This document shows, piece after piece, positions 7,496 through 15,514 of a stretch of 33,316 nucleotides of DNA. Each line of letters starts with the position of its first letter. The stretch's first letter is position 1. The notes beneath the pieces were generated by a model. It made no database searches, was not told the origin of the DNA, and saw nothing but the letters and a program-made list of their open reading frames with translations. The position numbers were made by a program, and so were the translations under genes. Origin of the DNA: Helicobacter cetorum (GTDB lineage: Bacteria; Campylobacterota; Campylobacteria; Campylobacterales; UBA6016); assembly GCA_022729705.1 (NCBI GenBank), contig DZAX01000023.1, positions 1-33,316 on the forward strand, written 5' to 3'.

Positions 7496-9616
7496 TTAGA
7501 ATTTTATATTTAAAGCGGTATTAAACGACCTGCCTTCTCCGTTAAGCGAAACTTTTGACGTTTTCGCTGTGCCAATCACATTTACGCCGCCCAAAGGTAG
7601 GGCGTAGTTTTTGTCAAATAGATTTGTTATCGAAAAGTTTACGCTTGCATTTTTCGTAACCTGATAGCTTGTTTGCAAGTCAACTAGCGCATACCCTGGA
7701 GTTTTTGGCTCTTTTCTAATCCCGTTTACTTGCTCTTTTGACGCTACGGTTTCTATGTCTACGCCGCTTGTAAAGGCGCCCCATATATGGCCAAACCCAA
7801 GCTTTGCGTTTAACGGCATTATGTGATACAAAGAGCCGCTACCGTCTGTTCTGTAGGCTCTCGTATACCCCACAACCGCTTTTAGTGCAAAGCTTCCAAT
7901 AGAGTCAGAGCTATAGAGATTTGTACCTGCCGATATATCCGCTCCAAAAAACACAGCGTCGTGGTTTGCAAACCTAAGAAGCTTGATACCAGAGTATCCG
8001 CCAACGCTTGCCGTTCCGAGCAAATCAGCGTCGATGTAGTCTTTTACTATTGAGTAGTATGGCGTTATTTTGACATTCCAATCTTTTTTGGTTGCGTCGT
8101 GTAGCGCAAATGAGGCGCTAAACGTATTTGCAACCTCTGGCTTTAAGTCCACATTTCCGGCATATCCATTGCCGTCGCCATTCCAGTTTATCATAGCCAT
8201 ATCCATCGCTATTGGACCGCTGTTTGTTATCCCACTAGCTCCAGCCCAGCTATATCTTTCATAAAGATTTGGGGATCTAGTTTTTCTAGCATACCCCATC
8301 TCAAAGTCGCTGTTTTTGCTGTTTTCATAAGCTATTGAAGCTGTTATATCATAGTTGTTGTCTGTTTTTTTGCGGTTTTTTGCGTTAAAAATAGCGGCTT
8401 CTACAGGGTTGTTTGACATGGCTCCGCTTATTGTATTATAGCCTACGACGTTATCTGTATCCATCGTCACTATATCTGTTCGGATACCTATATTTGAAAC
8501 CAGTTTTTCACTCCACTGATAGTTTGATTCGGCAAACAATCCAAGCCTATCTCTATATCCGTTGTTGATATTCCAAAACGTGTTTGGTCCCATACCGCCA
8601 ACCGTTGCCGTAGTTGCGGGCCACCAGTCGTTTAGCTTGTATTTGTCTAAGTCGCTTCCGATTTTTAGTATATGCTCGGATGAGAGCGGTATTGTCGCCT
8701 TAATGTTGTAGCCGATTTCGTCCGCCGATGTGTTCATCGGCATATCGCCCGTTCGTTCGCTGAGAATTTTGTTCATATAGTGGCTTGTTAGGCGTTTAAA
8801 GGCGTTTACGTCAAGACCCACATCGCCGACCTTGCCGACAAAACTTAGATTTCCAAAAGTGGATTTATTGCCGTTCATATCCATATACTGATTTGAAAAA
8901 CCTTGATATGGGATTCTCTGTTCGCCTATACTGAGTTTTGCGACTCCGACTTCGCTTTTATACGCTACAGATACGCTTTGATTTTGCTGTTTGTAGAGGG
9001 TGTCTATGACTTTTTGCCCGCCGCCGCTGTAATAGTTTTCAGCTTGTTCCACAAAACCTGAGTAGTTGACGCTTATTTTGTCGTTTGCCGCATTGGCGTT
9101 TACCGATATGCCTTGATTGTGGTTATTGCTTCTATAAAAAACAGAGACGGCAATGTCTTGGAGTAGTTCGTTTGGCGAAGATGCAAAAACCGACTCTTTT
9201 GATTTTACAATAATAGAACCCGCTATACTATCACCGCCTTGACTTACCGGAGCGATTCCGGCTACCGCTTCCATAGTTTGCACTTTTGACGGGTCTATGT
9301 ATGAAAGAGCCGGATTCATGTGGTTTGGACAGGCTGATGTTATCTGCATACCGTCAACCGTTATATTGATACGGTCATCCGCCATCCCGTGAATAGATGG
9401 CAAAGATGAAAAGCCGCCGCCCGTATTAAGGGTTACTCCAGGGGTTTTATTTAGCAAAGAAGCTGTGTCACTTGGGTTTTTCAGTGTTATCAAATCTTCA
9501 TTTCTTACAACGCTCACCCCTTCTCTTTCAGACGCAACCGTCACTTTATCTAGTCTTATCTCTGAGGACAAAAGGGCGGAACTGAGAGCCAAAGAGAGCG
9601 TAAAAAGCTTTTTCAT
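7496..9616 (-). CDS. TonB-dependent outer-membrane receptor, copper type (OprC/NosA-like)
   Basis: This 706-residue outer-membrane receptor has a signal peptide (residues 1-18), a plug domain (about 22-145, with the VDGMQI and GGDSIAGSIIVKS motifs) and a 22-strand-type barrel ending in a typical C-terminal aromatic residue (NTALNIKF). The plug contains SACPNHMNPALSYIDPS, with C96 and M100 forming CxxxM, and the barrel has SHYM with H279 and M281 (HxM). These match the copper-binding arrangement known from OprC and the NosA class, so copper import is the best substrate prediction. The GAGGAAG ribosome site sits just before the ATG. The TauE/SafE gene downstream probably shares the transcript. 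No Fur-type box was recognised. Confidence 0.88.
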   Translation of the reverse strand: MKKLFTLSLALSSALLSSEIRLDKVTVASEREGVSVVRNEDLITLKNPSDTASLLNKTPGVTLNTGGGFSSLPSIHGMADDRINITVDGMQITSACPNHMNPALSYIDPSKVQTMEAVAGIAPVSQGGDSIAGSIIVKSKESVFASSPNELLQDIAVSVFYRSNNHNQGISVNANAANDKISVNYSGFVEQAENYYSGGGQKVIDTLYKQQNQSVSVAYKSEVGVAKLSIGEQRIPYQGFSNQYMDMNGNKSTFGNLSFVGKVGDVGLDVNAFKRLTSHYMNKILSERTGDMPMNTSADEIGYNIKATIPLSSEHILKIGSDLDKYKLNDWWPATTATVGGMGPNTFWNINNGYRDRLGLFAESNYQWSEKLVSNIGIRTDIVTMDTDNVVGYNTISGAMSNNPVEAAIFNAKNRKKTDNNYDITASIAYENSKNSDFEMGYARKTRSPNLYERYSWAGASGITNSGPIAMDMAMINWNGDGNGYAGNVDLKPEVANTFSASFALHDATKKDWNVKITPYYSIVKDYIDADLLGTASVGGYSGIKLLRFANHDAVFFGADISAGTNLYSSDSIGSFALKAVVGYTRAYRTDGSGSLYHIMPLNAKLGFGHIWGAFTSGVDIETVASKEQVNGIRKEPKTPGYALVDLQTSYQVTKNASVNFSITNLFDKNYALPLGGVNVIGTAKTSKVSLNGEGRSFNTALNIKF

Positions 9617-9661
9617 GGTGTCTTCCTCATATTTTTAACTTGTATTTTAAAAAAATATGAG

Positions 9662-9691
9662 AGTATAGATATTTTGTTAATTATTTGTTAA
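9662..9691 (-). promoter_or_regulatory. Putative sigma-70 promoter of the TonB receptor gene
   Basis: On the minus strand, TTAACA (9686-9691) and TATACT (9662-9667) are separated by 18 bases. The -35 box is only one base away from the end of the MITE-like element at 9693, so the element either supplied or replaced the upstream regulatory sequence. The leader to the ATG at 9616 is about 40 bases. Confidence 0.5.
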
Positions 9692-9692
9692 A

Positions 9693-9859
9693 TAGACCTC
9701 TCCTAAAACCTATTCGTTTTTAGTGGCGTTTGCATCGTTGTGGTAGATGTTTACGCTAAAAATTTTTAGCTACTTATTGTAACTATAAATTTTTAGCGTG
9801 AGCATATATCGTAACGGGTGAATGTCAATGAAATTGACATAGGTTTTAGGAGAGGTCTA
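9693..9859. mobile_element. MITE-like element with 21-bp perfect terminal inverted repeats
   Basis: The 21 bases at 9693-9713 are perfectly reverse-complementary to 9839-9859, and the whole element is 167 bp with no coding capacity. The outermost bases are TA on both sides, so a TA target duplication is possible, leaving 19-bp repeats that begin with GACCTC. The interior holds further small palindromes (around 9749-9766, and TGTCAAT/ATTGACA at 9823-9839). This is the structure of a non-autonomous insertion sequence derivative. It lies between the 3' end of gmhA (21 bp away) and the receptor promoter. Confidence 0.72.
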
Positions 9860-9880
9860 ATATGGCGTCGCCCAAAATTT

Positions 9881-10450
9881 CTAATTTGTAAACGCCTCGT
9901 CAATCGCCTGACAAATGATATGCCCAATAGCGATGTGCATCTCTTGAATACGCGGCGTGTCGTATGATGGGATAACAATATTTAGCTCGCAAGCTTCGTT
10001 CATACCGCCGCCGTCTCTACCGCAAAGCCCCATTGTTCTCATTCCTTTCTCTTTTGCCGCGACAAGGGCACTAATGACATTTTTGCTGTTTCCGCTTGTG
10101 GATATGCCGATAGCCAAATCGCCTGCGGCGCCAAGACCGTTAAGCTGTCTATCAAATACTCTATCATATCCGTAGTCGTTGCCTATAGCCGTCAAAGCCG
10201 ATGTGTCCGTGGTGAGAGCGATACACGGCAAGCTTTGGCGCTCCGTTTTGTATCTGCCCATTAGTTCGGCGGCTATATGTTGCGCATCGGCGGCGCTTCC
10301 GCCGTTTCCAAAAATCAGTATTTTATTTCCCGCTTTTAGCGTATCAATCGCCATTTCGCACGCTTTTTGTATCGTCTCACCCATTGTTTCTTCTACTAGC
10401 TTGGCTGTTTTTATGTGTGCGTTTAGTTCGCTTTGAATCATTTTTATCAT
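9881..10450 (-). CDS. gmhA: Phosphoheptose isomerase GmhA
   Basis: GmhA converts sedoheptulose 7-phosphate to D-glycero-D-manno-heptose 7-phosphate, the first step of ADP-heptose synthesis for LPS/LOS core. The 189-residue SIS-domain protein has [17 protein letters not shown] (residues about 47-63, with the Zn-binding His), TSGNSKN for the phosphate, and the C-terminal [12 protein letters not shown] segment carrying further metal and catalytic residues. The ATG at 10450 overlaps the stop of the upstream cytochrome gene (ATGA), which favours it over the internal ATG at 10441. It is the last gene of hldD-hldE-cytochrome-gmhA. Confidence 0.95.
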   Translation of the reverse strand: MIKMIQSELNAHIKTAKLVEETMGETIQKACEMAIDTLKAGNKILIFGNGGSAADAQHIAAELMGRYKTERQSLPCIALTTDTSALTAIGNDYGYDRVFDRQLNGLGAAGDLAIGISTSGNSKNVISALVAAKEKGMRTMGLCGRDGGGMNEACELNIVIPSYDTPRIQEMHIAIGHIICQAIDEAFTN

Positions 10451-10905
10451 GAGCTTATCCCCGTTATATCTATTTGTTGTTCTTTTTTTATTTTTTGCAT
10501 TTTATTATGTTCGTCTTTATCTTTTGGCTTTGGTGGGAGCTTCGTGACAAATTCTGAAAGCTTTTGTATATCGGCTGGACTCATGCCTTGCACTTGCACC
10601 TGCATAATTTTTTTGTTGGTGCCGCCGTACCCGCCTTGCTGATACCCTGTTATCATCTCTATTAGCCGCTCTTTATTTAGCGTGTTTAGCGGCGGATACG
10701 CCTCTGTTCCATCACCGTTGTCGCCGTGGCATGGCGCGCATTTGCTGTAGAGTTCGGCTCCGCTAAGAGAGCTTGTTTGCGATACATTTGTAAGGACGCT
10801 TTTGTCATTGTCCGGCACAAACGCCATAATAATTGAGTATACGACGGGAGCCACAAGAACTGCCGCCAAAGCGCCAATCGCTATTTTTCCTATGCCTATC
10901 TTCAA
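10447..10905 (-). CDS. Membrane-anchored c-type cytochrome
   Basis: This 152-residue protein has an N-terminal uncleaved membrane anchor (about residues 7-28) and a single class I haem-binding motif, CAPCH, near residue 57. It also has a candidate axial Met in the VQGMSP segment near residue 109 and a charged, Lys-rich tail. It should sit in the periplasm attached to the inner membrane and carry electrons. The start is a TTG that overlaps the TGA of hldE (TTGA), and the stop overlaps gmhA (ATGA), so it is embedded within the heptose operon although it has no obvious role in heptose synthesis. Confidence 0.85.
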   Translation of the reverse strand: MKIGIGKIAIGALAAVLVAPVVYSIIMAFVPDNDKSVLTNVSQTSSLSGAELYSKCAPCHGDNGDGTEAYPPLNTLNKERLIEMITGYQQGGYGGTNKKIMQVQVQGMSPADIQKLSEFVTKLPPKPKDKDEHNKMQKIKKEQQIDITGISS

Positions 10906-12350
10906 GGTGTGTTAGCCTTTATTTTTTCTATTGTTTTTGTCGTTGATTTGCCCTCTACAAGCGCTATTGTCATGACCTTACCGCCGTTTTGTGTGACCGT
11001 ATCAAAACCCACAATCTCTTCAGGCTTATAATCGGCGCCTTTGACCAAAATATCAGGAATAACCTCGTTTATAAGTTCAAGCGGCGTCTCTTCGTCAAAA
11101 AAAGTAACAAAATCCACAAACCCCAAAGCCGCCAGCACCCTAGCCCTATCGCTTTCTTGGTTTATCGGTCTAGTCTCACCCTTTAAGACTCTGACGCTTC
11201 TATCGGTGTTTAGCCCGACCACAAGAGCGTTTCCAAGCTTTCTAGCCTCTGAGAGATATTTGACGTGTCCGCTGTGAAGTATGTCAAAACAGCCGTTTGT
11301 AAAGACTACTTTTTTGCCTCTCTCTTTTAATCCCGCAACCGCTTTTTTGAGATACACTCTATCTACTATCTTATCCTCAAAATCTTCGTTTAACTCTTTG
11401 TTTTCAAAGGAGATTATCTCTTCAAGCGTTGCGGTGGCGCTGCCCACTTTGGCGACCACAACCGCCGCCGCTTTGTTGGCAAACCTCGCCGCCTCCACAA
11501 TATCCGCCCCAAGAGCCAAAGCTATCCCAAGAGCAGATATGGCGGTGTCTCCGGCGCCTGTGACGTCAAACACCTCTTGCGCAAGAGTCGGCAATTTCGT
11601 CGTACCTTCTTCGTCAAATATCCCTATTCCGTCTTCTGAAAGGGTAATTACAGAGTGTTTTAGATTTAGCTCTCGCTTTAGCTTTATCCCCGCCGCATAT
11701 AGCGTCTCGTCGTTTTTTATCTCTATCTTTGTCGCCTCTGACGCCTCCTTTTTGTTTGGCGTAAGCAGTGTTGCGCCTCTATATTTTGTATAATCAGAAC
11801 CTTTTGGATCGGCTAGTACCGGAATATTTAGAGAGTTTGCGAGAGTTATCAGCTTTTGCGTTAGCTCATCTGTAAGGGCGCCTTTTTTGTAATCTGAGAG
11901 CAGTATTGCATCAAACTTTGAGGCGTTAGCGTTGGCAAAATCAAATATTTTTTTTTCGCACTCTTTGCCTATCTCGCTTTTTGTCTCTTTGTCAAATCTG
12001 ACTATTTGGTGCGAACCCGCCATTACTCTTGTTTTCAAAGAAGTAACTCTTTCGTTGTTTTCAAAAATCGCTTCCGTGTTTACGCCAAGCTCCGCCAACT
12101 TCTCTTTGATGATTTTTGCCGCTTCATCGCTTCCAAGCACGCTAGACATCGACACGTTTGCACCTAAGCTAACTAGATTTGCCGCCACGTTTCCGGCGCC
12201 TCCTAGGCTTTTGCTCTCTTCTTTTACCGCCACTACGGGTACGGGAGCCTCGGGACTTATGCGCTCAGCCGCTCCCCACAGGTATGAGTCTAGCATGAGG
12301 TCGCCGACTACAAGGATATTTGGGCGTTTTCTCTTTAATCTCTCAATCAT
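10902..12350 (-). CDS. hldE: Bifunctional heptose 7-phosphate kinase / heptose 1-phosphate adenylyltransferase HldE
   Basis: The 482-residue fusion has an N-terminal ribokinase/PfkB domain (VVGDLMLDSYLWG near residue 15, GGAGNVAANL, and the catalytic VTGAGDTAISALG near residue 263). The C-terminal cytidylyltransferase-like domain starts around residue 345 (FTNGCFDILHSGHVKYL with the HxGH nucleotide-binding motif). It phosphorylates heptose 7-phosphate at C1 and, after dephosphorylation by GmhB, adenylylates heptose 1-phosphate. Length and domain order are standard. The start ATG overlaps the hldD stop (ATGA). gmhB is not in the window. Confidence 0.97.
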   Translation of the reverse strand: MIERLKRKRPNILVVGDLMLDSYLWGAAERISPEAPVPVVAVKEESKSLGGAGNVAANLVSLGANVSMSSVLGSDEAAKIIKEKLAELGVNTEAIFENNERVTSLKTRVMAGSHQIVRFDKETKSEIGKECEKKIFDFANANASKFDAILLSDYKKGALTDELTQKLITLANSLNIPVLADPKGSDYTKYRGATLLTPNKKEASEATKIEIKNDETLYAAGIKLKRELNLKHSVITLSEDGIGIFDEEGTTKLPTLAQEVFDVTGAGDTAISALGIALALGADIVEAARFANKAAAVVVAKVGSATATLEEIISFENKELNEDFEDKIVDRVYLKKAVAGLKERGKKVVFTNGCFDILHSGHVKYLSEARKLGNALVVGLNTDRSVRVLKGETRPINQESDRARVLAALGFVDFVTFFDEETPLELINEVIPDILVKGADYKPEEIVGFDTVTQNGGKVMTIALVEGKSTTKTIEKIKANTP

Positions 12351-13318
12351 ATATTAAATTCTCTTGTCGCTATCGTCTTAATCTCCTGTGCATACGCCCT
12401 AATCCCCTCTTCAAGGCTAAATCGAGGCTCATATCCAAGATACTCTCGCGAACTCTCTATATCCGCCTCCGTATGGTTTTGATAAAACTTAAACGGGTTG
12501 TCTATGTACTCTATTTGCGTCTCTACGCCAAGAGTTGTGGTGAGCGCTCCAAATAGCTCGTTAAACTGCCTTGCCGCACCGCTTCCGACATTGTAAACCC
12601 CGCTTTTTTTCGCACAAAGAGCTTTGAGGTTTGCTTGCACCACGTCTTCAATGTAGACAAAATCTCTTTTTTGCTGACCCCATTTAAAGAGCTTTGGAGT
12701 CTCATTTTTTAGTAGTTTTAGCCCTAGTTGAAGTATCATCGACGCCGTGGAGCCTTTATAAAACTCTCTTGCTCCGAAAACGTTGAAGTATCTTAGCCCG
12801 ATTATTTTGATGCTTGGATGGTATTTGATATATCTAGCCGCTAGATTGTCCATCATTAGTTTGCTAAAGCCATACACATTTTCAGGCTCTTCGCCGCTTC
12901 CCACAGAGTTTGGCGCCGCCGAATTGCCATACGTTCCAGCCGAACTTGCGTATACTACGTTTGCATTCATCTCCACAGCAATATCGAGTATATCGCCAAA
13001 TGCGTTTGTGTTTGCCTCCACCATCTTTTTTTGATCCATTACGGTAGTGTCAGAGATTGCCGCTTGATGAAAGATATAATCAAACTTATGACTTTTGAGC
13101 CTCTGCATAGCCACAGGGTCGGTAATATCGCCCGCTATCACTTCGCCCCTAAACCCCTGAAGATTCTTAAAATGCCCCAGCACAAAAGCGTCAAAAATCA
13201 CAATATGCGCTCTTGGGTAATGCTCTTGTATATGAAAAGCGACATTTGAGCCGATAAAGCCCGCCCCGCCCGTTATTAGTATGCTCTTGTCGTTTAGGTC
13301 TATATCGATGTATTTCAT
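12347..13318 (-). CDS. hldD: ADP-L-glycero-D-manno-heptose-6-epimerase HldD
   Basis: This extended short-chain dehydrogenase of 323 residues epimerises ADP-D,D-heptose to ADP-L,D-heptose. It carries the Rossmann motif ITGGAGFIGSN near the N-terminus, an active-site Tyr-x-x-x-Lys in VYGFSKLMMDN, and the family segment YFNVFGAREFYKG. The ATG at 13318, with GGAA about nine bases upstream, is preferred over an in-frame TTG 18 bases earlier. It is the first gene of the heptose operon and is coupled to hldE by ATGA. No clear promoter was recognised upstream. Confidence 0.95.
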   Translation of the reverse strand: MKYIDIDLNDKSILITGGAGFIGSNVAFHIQEHYPRAHIVIFDAFVLGHFKNLQGFRGEVIAGDITDPVAMQRLKSHKFDYIFHQAAISDTTVMDQKKMVEANTNAFGDILDIAVEMNANVVYASSAGTYGNSAAPNSVGSGEEPENVYGFSKLMMDNLAARYIKYHPSIKIIGLRYFNVFGAREFYKGSTASMILQLGLKLLKNETPKLFKWGQQKRDFVYIEDVVQANLKALCAKKSGVYNVGSGAARQFNELFGALTTTLGVETQIEYIDNPFKFYQNHTEADIESSREYLGYEPRFSLEEGIRAYAQEIKTIATREFNI

Positions 13319-13436
13319 TGCTGTTTTCCTTTGCAAATTAGGCTTTTGCGCTTGCTACGCCGCTAGTGAAATAGTATCAAAAACTCTGTTAACGGGGCTT
13401 TGCTTTTTGCGGTGTTCTCTTTCAAGAAGTCTTCGT

Positions 13437-13466
13437 GCCGTCGACTCTCGCGACTAACCGCTCTTG
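13437..13466 (+). repeat. 30-bp dispersed repeat, copy A
   Basis: It matches copy B (13785-13814) at 23 of 30 positions in the same orientation, with a common core CTCTCGC followed seven to ten bases later by CTCTTG. Copies A and B bracket the decayed gene at 13488-13813. Confidence 0.5.
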
Positions 13467-13487
13467 GAGTTTAGAGAGCTTGATTAA

Positions 13488-13813
13488 TCAAATAGTAAGC
13501 CCAAAAAGTCCCTTTGCACACTCCTCATATCGCACAATCTGTTTTTGCATAACGCCGTTTTCTATGATTTTCAGTTCGTCATCCAGCAAGATTTTACGCC
13601 CTTTTGGGGTTTGCATGACGGCTATCTTTTTTTGCGTAAATATCGTATTTGGATGCGTGGCGTTGAAGTAGTTGGCGAGGCTAAACTCTATCCACTCGCC
13701 CGCTACAATGCACTTAGTAGATATTCGCCATTCTTTAGTTCCATCTTAAAGCTATCACCATCTTGCCCCAAAATGAGCTCTTTGGCAGACGGCTCTCGCA
13801 GCTAGCCACTCTT
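13488..13813 (-). pseudogene. Unidentified decayed gene
   Basis: On the minus strand one frame reads REPSAKELILGQDGDSF followed by KMELKNGEYLLSAL and a stop. A +1 shift then continues as VAGEWIEFSLANYF, NATHPNTIFTQKKIAVM and QTPKGRKILLDDELKIIENG, ending at the TGA at 13488-13490. The two parts join smoothly into about 105 protein-like residues, so a frameshift near 13705 has broken a real gene. A TAG also lies just before the REPSA segment. I do not recognise the family. It may have begun at the ATG around 13819. Both flanks carry the 30-bp repeat. Confidence 0.5.
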
Positions 13814-13814
13814 G
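13785..13814 (+). repeat. 30-bp dispersed repeat, copy B
   Basis: Best-matched member of the three-copy family: 26 of 30 identical to the reverse complement of 6556-6585 and 23 of 30 identical to 13437-13466. Confidence 0.6.
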
Positions 13815-13926
13815 AAAATTCATTTTAATCAGAGAGTTCAATTGTACGCCGTAATAAAAAATAATCAGCCATACCACAACAACACGCTAAAATACACAAA
13901 AAGTAAAACACAGGAAAAACCAAAAA

Positions 13927-15246
13927 ATGTCATTTTCAAAACTCGGTCTATCAGAGCGACTACAGCTAAATATTCAAGAGGTGGGGTATACGACTCCAAC
14001 TCCCGTGCAACTAGGCGTTATCCCGCTAGCTCTTAAGGGGCGGGATATTTTGGCGGCGGCGCAGACTGGCACCGGTAAGACGGCGGCTTTTGCGCTTCCG
14101 ATACTTCAAAGGCTCGCAGAATACGCAAGCGAAGATGGGACGCATACGCCAAGGGCTCTTGTGCTTGTGCCTAGCCGCGAGCTGGCTATGCAGGTTTGGG
14201 CGAATATCGAGAGTTACGGCAAGGCTTTGCCTGTTGTGTCGGCGGCGATATACGGCGGGGCAAACATCGCACCTCAATCAAAAAAGCTGCTCGCAGGCGT
14301 AGACCTCATCGTGGCGACCCCCGGTAGGCTACTAGACCATGTCAAGCTAAAAAACGTTTCGCTCTCCAAAATAGAGTATTTCGTGCTTGACGAGGCGGAT
14401 AGTATGCTTGATATGGGGTTTATCCGTGATATTGAAAAGATATTGGAGCTAACACACAAAAGAACCCAAACCATGCTCTTTTCAGCCACGCTCTCAGGCT
14501 CTGTCAAAAGACTCTCAGAGACTATCCTCAAAAAACCGCAACTCGTGCAAGTAGACGACTACGCAAGCGTAACGGACAATATCAAACAAATCGCCTACAC
14601 CGTAGACAAAGAGCAAAAATCAGAGCTTCTCTCCTATCTCATAGGCTCAAAAAACTACTCGCAGGTACTGATATTTTGCAGGACAAAAGCGGGTGCGGAG
14701 GAGATTGCGCAAGATTTTGAGAGTCGCGGACTTGCAAGCGAGTCAATCCACAGCGACAAGACGCACGGAGCCAGAGGAAGAGCTTTGGAGAGTTTCAAAG
14801 AGGGTAAAGTAAGGGTTTTGGTCGCGACAGACTTAGCCGCAAGAGGGCTTGACGTGGATAATCTACCTTTTGTCGTCAACTACGACGTGCCGCACATCCC
14901 AACCGACTACGTCCACCGCATAGGGCGAACGGGGCGCGCCGGAAACGATGGCGTCGCTATTACGCTACTTTCAAGCGCAGAGGCGCATTCATTCAAAAAA
15001 ATAGAAGAGCTACTAGGCAAAACTATCGAAAAAATTGTACTTCCAGGGTATGAGCCGACAACTTTGCCGGAGCCAAAAAAGAAGAACAAAGGAAAAATAA
15101 AAAGCGCTGGAGCGCCAAAAAAAGGCGAAGCTAGACAAAAAACCCCCGGAGCGTTTGGGGCAAAAGCCAAAAAAGAGCCGCTTAGAGGCAGGGCTTTTGT
15201 AGAGTCTAAAACAGCGGGCAAGGGTCGCGGAAATAGGGGTAGATAA
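13927..15246 (+). CDS. DEAD-box RNA helicase, RhlE-like
   Basis: This 439-residue ATP-dependent RNA helicase has every family motif in order: Q-motif region TPTPVQLGVIP, motif I AQTGTGKT (about residue 43), PSRELAMQ, TPGRLLDH, motif II DEAD (about 154), motif III SAT, and the C-terminal RecA-lobe motifs RGLDV and HRIGRTGRAG. The last 70 residues are a basic Lys/Gly/Arg-rich tail typical of RhlE/DeaD-type helicases that aid RNA binding. It probably acts in ribosome assembly or RNA decay in the cold. It stands alone on the plus strand between two minus-strand blocks. Confidence 0.92.
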   Translation: MSFSKLGLSERLQLNIQEVGYTTPTPVQLGVIPLALKGRDILAAAQTGTGKTAAFALPILQRLAEYASEDGTHTPRALVLVPSRELAMQVWANIESYGKALPVVSAAIYGGANIAPQSKKLLAGVDLIVATPGRLLDHVKLKNVSLSKIEYFVLDEADSMLDMGFIRDIEKILELTHKRTQTMLFSATLSGSVKRLSETILKKPQLVQVDDYASVTDNIKQIAYTVDKEQKSELLSYLIGSKNYSQVLIFCRTKAGAEEIAQDFESRGLASESIHSDKTHGARGRALESFKEGKVRVLVATDLAARGLDVDNLPFVVNYDVPHIPTDYVHRIGRTGRAGNDGVAITLLSSAEAHSFKKIEELLGKTIEKIVLPGYEPTTLPEPKKKNKGKIKSAGAPKKGEARQKTPGAFGAKAKKEPLRGRAFVESKTAGKGRGNRGR

Positions 15247-15249
15247 GTT

Positions 15250-15480
15250 TGTAATTGTGTCCGCCCTCTATCCATATCTGTTTTGCCTCGGGGTAGCGTC
15301 TAACAAAATATTGGAAATACAGCCCTCCAGGCGAAAACCCAGCCATAATGTCCGACTCCCGCCAAAATCTCTCGTAGCTCCGCCGTTACGTTTTGTGCGT
15401 CTCTAGGCGTTTGCGGCTTGTTGCTTTCCCCGTATCCAGGGCGATTATAAGCAAGCACGGTAGCCTTTTTTACTATCTAA
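15250..15480 (-). pseudogene. Decayed alpha/beta hydrolase fold gene
   Basis: The minus strand encodes VLAYNRPGYGESNKPQTPRD and AQNVTAELREILAGVG, the strand-turn-helix segment after the oxyanion region of alpha/beta hydrolases. After a frameshift it continues GFSPGGLYFQYFVRRYPEAK, the nucleophile-elbow helix, then IWIEGGHNYKLIYP. In the normal fold the elbow is GHSxGG, but here it reads GFSPGG after the frame change and the stretch between elbow and end is far too short. Both the N-terminal part and the cap/His region are lost. It is a remnant between the helicase and the GT9 gene. Confidence 0.65.
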
Positions 15481-15514
15481 TGCGGTGAAACTGGAGACGT
15501 TAACAAAATACATT

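Noticed and set aside
14160-14185. Possible fourth copy of the 30-bp repeat in the helicase gene
   Set aside because: Only a short CCGCGAG core matches, and it encodes the conserved PSRELAMQ helicase motif.
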